DNA from: Segetibacter aerophilus
GTDB taxonomy: Bacteria > Bacteroidota > Bacteroidia > Chitinophagales > Chitinophagaceae
DNA: 64,000 nucleotides
NCBI RefSeq assembly: GCF_007991655.1
Contig: NZ_BJYT01000014.1
Span: forward strand, 1 to 64,000
Reading direction: 5' to 3'
Shown: positions 60,285 to 64,000 of the stretch, in pieces
Numbering within the stretch: position 1 is the stretch's first letter
How the letters are laid out: every line of letters starts with the position of its first letter
Translations under genes and position numbers: made by a program
The notes under the pieces: generated by a model
What the model saw: only the letters and a program-made list of their open reading frames with translations
Database searches by the model: none
Told to the model about the DNA's origin: nothing

Positions 60285-62033
60285 TTATACTAACATTCTT
60301 AAAGGTTCTTCTAGTAAGCTCTTAAGTGTTTGTAAGAAAGCGGCTCCAGAGGCTCCATCAACTACCCGATGGTCGCAACTGAGCGTTACTTTCATTACAT
60401 TTCCAGGAACAACCTGTCCGTTCTTAACTACGGGCACTTGCGAAATTCCGCCAATTGCCAAAATACAAGCATCAGGAGGATTGATTATAGCGGTAAATTC
60501 ATCTATACCGAACATCCCTAAATTACTAATCGTAAATGTGCTGCCCTCCCAATCCGATGGCTGCAACTTTTTATCTTTTGCCTTTTGAGCAAATTGTTTC
60601 ACTTCAGTTGAAATCTGGCTCAAACCTTTTGCGTCTGCAAACCGCACTACGGGCACCAACAATCCCTCGTCTACAGCTACCGCTACACCAATATTCACAT
60701 GATGGTTGATACGTATCTTATCTCCCAACCAGCTACTATTAATTTTTGGATGTTGCTTCAGAGCCACTGCTGCGGCTTTTAAAACCAAATCATTGAAGCT
60801 GATTTTAACTGGAGAAAGTTCGTTAAGTTTTGCACGTGTTTGAACAGCCTGGTCCATGTCTATACTCATCGTGAGATAGAAATGCGGAGCTGAAAATTTA
60901 CTTTCTGCAAGTCGACGTGCTATCGTCTTACGCATTTGAGAAACCGGAACCTCATCAAAACTTACTTGTCCTATTCCGGAAGCTGTAGCTGGTGTTTGTG
61001 GTTTCGCTTCCTGAGCTTTTGCCGTTGGTTCTACAGCCGGTTGTTGTTGGGCTGCTGGTTGTTGAGAAGTTGCCGGCTGAGATGGAGCCTGAACTTGTGA
61101 CGCCCCTTGTGCTTGTGCAGGGGTGAAGCCGTCGATGTCTTGTTTCACAATTCTACCATTGTCGCCAGAACCCTTCACGTAACGTAGATCAACGCCTTTT
61201 TCTTCCGCAAGTTTTTTCGCCAAAGGAGAAGCAATGATGCGTCCTTCATTTACTACAGCCAATTGCTGAGGAGCAGACGCACCTTGCAAAGCCGCAGCCG
61301 GTTCTTGTTGCGCAACAGGGGCAGTTGTTGCTGCAGGTGCCTGAGTTACAATCCCACCTTTTGAAGCCGCAACGATAGCATCGATATTCATTCCGGCATC
61401 CCCTATTATACAGAGTAGGTCATTCACCTGTATCTTTTCACCGGGCTTAGCTCCCTGGTATAATAACGTTCCGTTCTTATAGCTTTCCAGTTCCATTGTA
61501 GCCTTGTCTGTTTCGATTTCGGCTAACACCTCACCCTTCTTAACTGTGTCCCCAATATTTTTTTGCCATGCAGCTATCACACCCTCGGTCATGGTATCAC
61601 TAAGCCTCGGCATTAGCACAACTTCTTCCATGTTGGCAAGATCTATAGGCTGTGCATTTGCAGTGGGGGCTTGAGGTGCTGGTGTAGGAGCTTCAGGCGC
61701 TACCGGACTTGCCTCTTGAGTTTCTGGTTTTGCTTCAGCTGCAGCTTGTCCATTACCGCCTGAGTGTTGGGTAACTAATGCAGATACATCTTCTCCCTGC
61801 TTGCCAATAATAGCTAATAAATCGTTTACTTGTAATTTCTGGCCATCCGGCGCGCCTCTGTGTAACAGTATCCCCTCCTGGTAACTTTCCAGTTCCATTG
61901 TAGCTTTATCCGTTTCGATCTCAGCCAGTAAATCGCCTTTCTTAACTGTATCTCCTACGTTTTTATGCCATGCAGCTATTACGCCTTCTGTCATGGTATC
62001 GCTCAACCTGGGCATTAATATCGGTTCGGCCAT
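60285..62033 (-). CDS. aceF: Pyruvate dehydrogenase E2, dihydrolipoamide acetyltransferase
   Basis: A 582-residue core enzyme of the pyruvate dehydrogenase complex. Two lipoyl domains with lipoylated Lys43 and Lys177 (both in EIETDKATMELES), Pro/Ala/Gln linkers, an E1/E3-binding domain (~267-305, IIASPLAKKLAEEKGVDLRY with GDNGRIVKQDI), and the catalytic domain with DHRVVDGASGAAFLQ near the end. The N-terminus MAEPILMPRLSDTMTEG is typical of Bacteroidota and alphaproteobacterial PDH E2. E1 and E3 genes are not adjacent here. Confidence 0.95.
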   Translation of the reverse strand: MAEPILMPRLSDTMTEGVIAAWHKNVGDTVKKGDLLAEIETDKATMELESYQEGILLHRGAPDGQKLQVNDLLAIIGKQGEDVSALVTQHSGGNGQAAAEAKPETQEASPVAPEAPTPAPQAPTANAQPIDLANMEEVVLMPRLSDTMTEGVIAAWQKNIGDTVKKGEVLAEIETDKATMELESYKNGTLLYQGAKPGEKIQVNDLLCIIGDAGMNIDAIVAASKGGIVTQAPAATTAPVAQQEPAAALQGASAPQQLAVVNEGRIIASPLAKKLAEEKGVDLRYVKGSGDNGRIVKQDIDGFTPAQAQGASQVQAPSQPATSQQPAAQQQPAVEPTAKAQEAKPQTPATASGIGQVSFDEVPVSQMRKTIARRLAESKFSAPHFYLTMSIDMDQAVQTRAKLNELSPVKISFNDLVLKAAAVALKQHPKINSSWLGDKIRINHHVNIGVAVAVDEGLLVPVVRFADAKGLSQISTEVKQFAQKAKDKKLQPSDWEGSTFTISNLGMFGIDEFTAIINPPDACILAIGGISQVPVVKNGQVVPGNVMKVTLSCDHRVVDGASGAAFLQTLKSLLEEPLRMLV

Positions 62034-62050
62034 ACTTAATTAGTTTGCTA

Positions 62051-62096
62051 AACGCCTTAACGCAAATGCCTTTACAACCGCAAATGTTTAGGCGTT
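62051..62096. promoter_or_regulatory. Possible operator upstream of aceF
   Basis: Inverted arms AACGCCT (62051-62057) and AGGCGTT (62090-62096) enclose two direct copies of CGCAAATG (62061-62068 and 62079-62086). It starts 18 bases before the aceF ATG, where a regulator or attenuating structure could act. Confidence 0.35.
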
Positions 62097-62365
62097 AATT
62101 TTTGAGCCGTGAAATTACATGAAATTGAATTAAAGGCAAGATGGCGATTAAAATTTCCTATAAAATTAGTTGGGAGTTGATTGCGTTAAGAAGCGTTATT
62201 TAGACGCGCTGTTCTCAGTTTGCTATTCATTGTTATACAAATAAATTACACTGATCGAGCGGGTAAAACAAATGTGTCGCCGGGGGCCAAAAATATTCTA
62301 CCTCTAAAAAAAGAAAGTGTATTCCTAGAAACAATGTTTTTTACAGGCTTTAGCCCTCTACCAAA

Positions 62366-62389
62366 CATTGTTGTGTCACTCACTTGTAC
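62366..62389 (-). repeat. Dispersed intergenic repeat, copy G
   Basis: Reverse orientation: GTACAAGTGAGTGACACAAC then AATG. It ends one base before the cobA stop codon. The adjoining GCTATGAAAAG, shared with copy E, lies inside the last cobA codons. Confidence 0.8.
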
Positions 62390-62390
62390 G

Positions 62391-63164
62391 TTAGCTTTTC
62401 ATAGCAGCATGCTCCACGTTTGCTTTAACGTAGTGTTTATATAAAGAGGGATGGAGGTTGACAACTTCTCCAACCATTATAATCGCCGGGTTAGATAGCC
62501 CTTTATATTGTGCCCTGTAATAGATATCATTTACCTTACCTATAACCATCTTTTCATTATCGGTTGTTCCGTCTTGTATGATAGCTACTGGTGTTTCACT
62601 CTTACCATGCTCCGCAAAAACTTCCATAATAGCTTCCAGCTTGCTCATAGCCATTAATATGATAACCGTTGCGCTTGATTGAGCTGCCAGCTTTATGTCT
62701 GCTGATATCTCTCCTGATTGTGTAGTTCCGGTAGTAACCCAGAAGCTTTCATTTATTCCGCGACAGGTTAACGGTATCATTTGTGATGCAGGTACACCAA
62801 GTACACTCGAGATTCCCGGGATTACCTCAACCTCTATTCCTGCTTCGCGTGCAGCGTCGATTTCTTCCATAGCCCGTCCAAATACAAAAGGATCTCCCCC
62901 TTTTAATCTAACAACCCTTCCATGCGACATTGCATACTCTATTATAACATTATTTATTTCTTGCTGAGAAAGTGCGTGACAACCAAAACGTTTTCCGACA
63001 AACATTTTTACTGCATCCTGCGAAGCGTATTCAAGCAGCGCATTATTAGCCAACGCATCATACAGGATTACATCCGCATTTTGGATGGCTTTTATTGCCT
63101 TTAAGGTGATTAATTCCGGATCTCCCGGGCCTGCTCCAACTAAAGAAATTAATTGTTCTTTCAT
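62391..63164 (-). CDS. cobA: Uroporphyrinogen-III C-methyltransferase (SUMT)
   Basis: A 257-residue SAM-dependent enzyme that methylates uroporphyrinogen III at C2 and C7 to precorrin-2, the path to siroheme. Motifs: ISLVGAGPGDPELITLKA at the start, VVRLKGGDPFVFGRAMEEI, EVIPGISSVLGVPA and PLTCRGINESFWVTTG. It is a single-domain CobA without the CysG dehydrogenase/ferrochelatase part. It is divergent from nirB, whose product needs siroheme, so co-regulation is likely. Its last codons overlap the flank of repeat copy G. Confidence 0.95.
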   Translation of the reverse strand: MKEQLISLVGAGPGDPELITLKAIKAIQNADVILYDALANNALLEYASQDAVKMFVGKRFGCHALSQQEINNVIIEYAMSHGRVVRLKGGDPFVFGRAMEEIDAAREAGIEVEVIPGISSVLGVPASQMIPLTCRGINESFWVTTGTTQSGEISADIKLAAQSSATVIILMAMSKLEAIMEVFAEHGKSETPVAIIQDGTTDNEKMVIGKVNDIYYRAQYKGLSNPAIIMVGEVVNLHPSLYKHYVKANVEHAAMKS

Positions 63165-63274
63165 ATTAATATTTAAAATATGTTAACTATTTTAAGAAAA
63201 AGAATCAGAAAAAGCACTTTTGTAAATATGAACCTTGTAAATTTATGATACAAATCACGGAAAAGAGTAGAATT

Positions 63275-63311
63275 TGTAATAAAAGTATAAATATTTATTA
63301 CATATACTTTT
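63275..63311. promoter_or_regulatory. Nested dyads between cobA and nirB
   Basis: Two overlapping perfect 9-bp inverted repeats: TGTAATAAA (63275-63283) with TTTATTACA (63294-63302), and AAAAGTATA (63281-63289) with TATACTTTT (63303-63311). They lie in the middle of the 211-base divergent gap and are candidates for a nitrite/redox regulator site. Confidence 0.5.
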
Positions 63312-63375
63312 TCTTAATGTTTTAACTGCTTGCCATTCTAATTAGTTTTTAATTCTTAATTAAACACCTAACACT

Positions 63376-64000
63376 ATGAAAATTGTAATCATAGGAAATG
63401 GAATGGTTAGCTACAAATTCTGCGAAAAGCTGGTAGCAAAAACGGACTTACCATCAGCTTTATCTATAACAGTATTTGGTGAGGAAGTCAGACCGGCATA
63501 CGACAGGGTTCACCTCAGCGAATATTTTGCAGGTAAAAGTGCAGAAGAGCTTACCATGGCACCTGCCCAATGGTATGCAGATAATAATATCAGGCTCTAT
63601 CTTGGCGACCCTGTCCAAAGTATAGACAGGCTAAACAAAACAATTCATTCATTTCATGGAATTACAGAATCTTATGATTATTTGGTCTTAGCGACTGGTT
63701 CATCTGCATTTGTTCCCCCCATACCCGGAGTTGAAAAAGAAGGTGTCTTTATATATAGAACAATAGAGGATCTTGAAATGATGACTGAATATGCTAAGAA
63801 AGCAAAAACTGGCGCAGTCATTGGTGGCGGTCTGTTAGGTCTTGAAGCCGCAAAGGCAATGCTTGACTTAGGAATTTGTGATACACAGATAATTGAATTT
63901 GCGCCACGGCTTATGCCGCGTCAAATTGATGATGCGGGTTCTAAAATTCTACAGGCAAAATTGGAAACTCTTGGGCTGAAAATACATACTAATAAAAATA
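63376..64000 (+). CDS. nirB: Nitrite reductase large subunit NirB, N-terminal part (cut by window end)
   Basis: The first 208 codons, open to the window end. FAD-binding start MKIVIIGNGMVSYKFCEKLV, FGEEVRPAYDRVHLSEYFAGKSAEEL, YDYLVLATGSSAFVPPIPG, YRTIEDLEMM and the NAD-binding GAVIGGGLLGLEAAKAM. The VRPAYDRVHLSEYF segment points to NirB rather than other pyridine-nucleotide oxidoreductases. The siroheme/Fe-S half would be downstream. It reduces nitrite to ammonia with NADH in the cytoplasm. Siroheme synthesis gene cobA is divergent next to it. Confidence 0.87.
   Translation, partial: MKIVIIGNGMVSYKFCEKLVAKTDLPSALSITVFGEEVRPAYDRVHLSEYFAGKSAEELTMAPAQWYADNNIRLYLGDPVQSIDRLNKTIHSFHGITESYDYLVLATGSSAFVPPIPGVEKEGVFIYRTIEDLEMMTEYAKKAKTGAVIGGGLLGLEAAKAMLDLGICDTQIIEFAPRLMPRQIDDAGSKILQAKLETLGLKIHTNKN

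Larger units (their letters stand above)
62034..62390. other. Region upstream of aceF with nested repeats and repeat copy G
   Basis: Close to the aceF start lie inverted arms AACGCCT/AGGCGTT and a direct repeat CGCAAATG. Copy G of the dispersed repeat is at the cobA end. No gene was recognised. Confidence 0.45.

Noticed and set aside
1-64000. CRISPR array, insertion sequence or transposase
   Set aside because: No regularly spaced repeats and no transposase-like reading frame were found.

Overview
The window looks like chromosomal DNA of a member of the Bacteroidota, most likely Chitinophagaceae or a close relative. The evidence is the lineage-typical gene set (TamL lipoprotein with TamB, the tiny 30S protein bTHX, DUF4836, DUF2490, DUF502, DUF4286, RicT with a Pro/Gln tail, Rho with a long linker), many Sec and lipobox signals, and promoters of the Bacteroidota form TTG/TTTG-N17-20-TAnnTTTG. 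I saw no rRNA, CRISPR array, insertion sequence or prophage. Both edge genes are cut by the window.

Layout. 1-3447 (-) is the open 5' part of a large secreted beta-propeller/PA14 protein. 4061-12637 is mostly housekeeping: a DUF502 membrane protein, a secreted phospholipase C/S1-P1-like protein, an MBL-fold/rhodanese sulfur enzyme with an ArsR regulator, tsaB, ridA, DUF2490, pyrH, pdxH, bTHX, HU and DUF4286. 12656-20444 (-) is the tamB-tamL outer-membrane assembly operon. 20783-25611 holds a 55-residue lipoprotein, a SemiSWEET transporter, a YtxH/holin-like/coiled trio and proB-proA.

25663-41378 is the main accessory region. Two divergent gene sets leave the 27898-28511 gap. Leftward are a TIM-barrel isomerase/lyase, a lipoprotein cytochrome c and a DUF1080 (3-keto-disaccharide hydrolase family) protein. 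Rightward are a NupG-like MFS permease, a hydroxypyruvate-isomerase-like protein, a GMC oxidoreductase with a C-x5-C-x3-C motif, a Tat-signal gluconate-dehydrogenase subunit 3, a Tat Gfo/Idh/MocA protein, a second subunit 3, a Tat lipoprotein isomerase, a NIPSNAP protein and an esterase. A TolB-like protein and another Tat isomerase follow. Together they read as an envelope pathway that oxidises glycosides to 3-keto sugars, passes electrons to cytochrome c and cleaves the keto-glycoside; the substrate is unknown.

41682-57534 is again core: DUF4836, an ABC/FtsX-like pair, ricT, holB, gpx, a beta-helix lipoprotein, comF, radA, rho and asnS. tRNA-Phe follows at 57661. The right end has small lipoproteins, a BNR sialidase-like protein, aceF (PDH E2), and cobA divergent from a cut nirB, a siroheme/nitrite-reductase pair with nested dyads between them.

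The most notable non-gene signal is a short dispersed repeat (GTACAAG followed by nGWGYGWCRCAA), seen at least nine times, always between genes, in both orientations. Its central palindrome changes in a compensatory way between copies (GTGaCAC, GCGaCGC, GCGtCGC). A second candidate is an unannotated transcript unit of about 200 nt between rho and radA with its own promoter-like box and intrinsic terminator.
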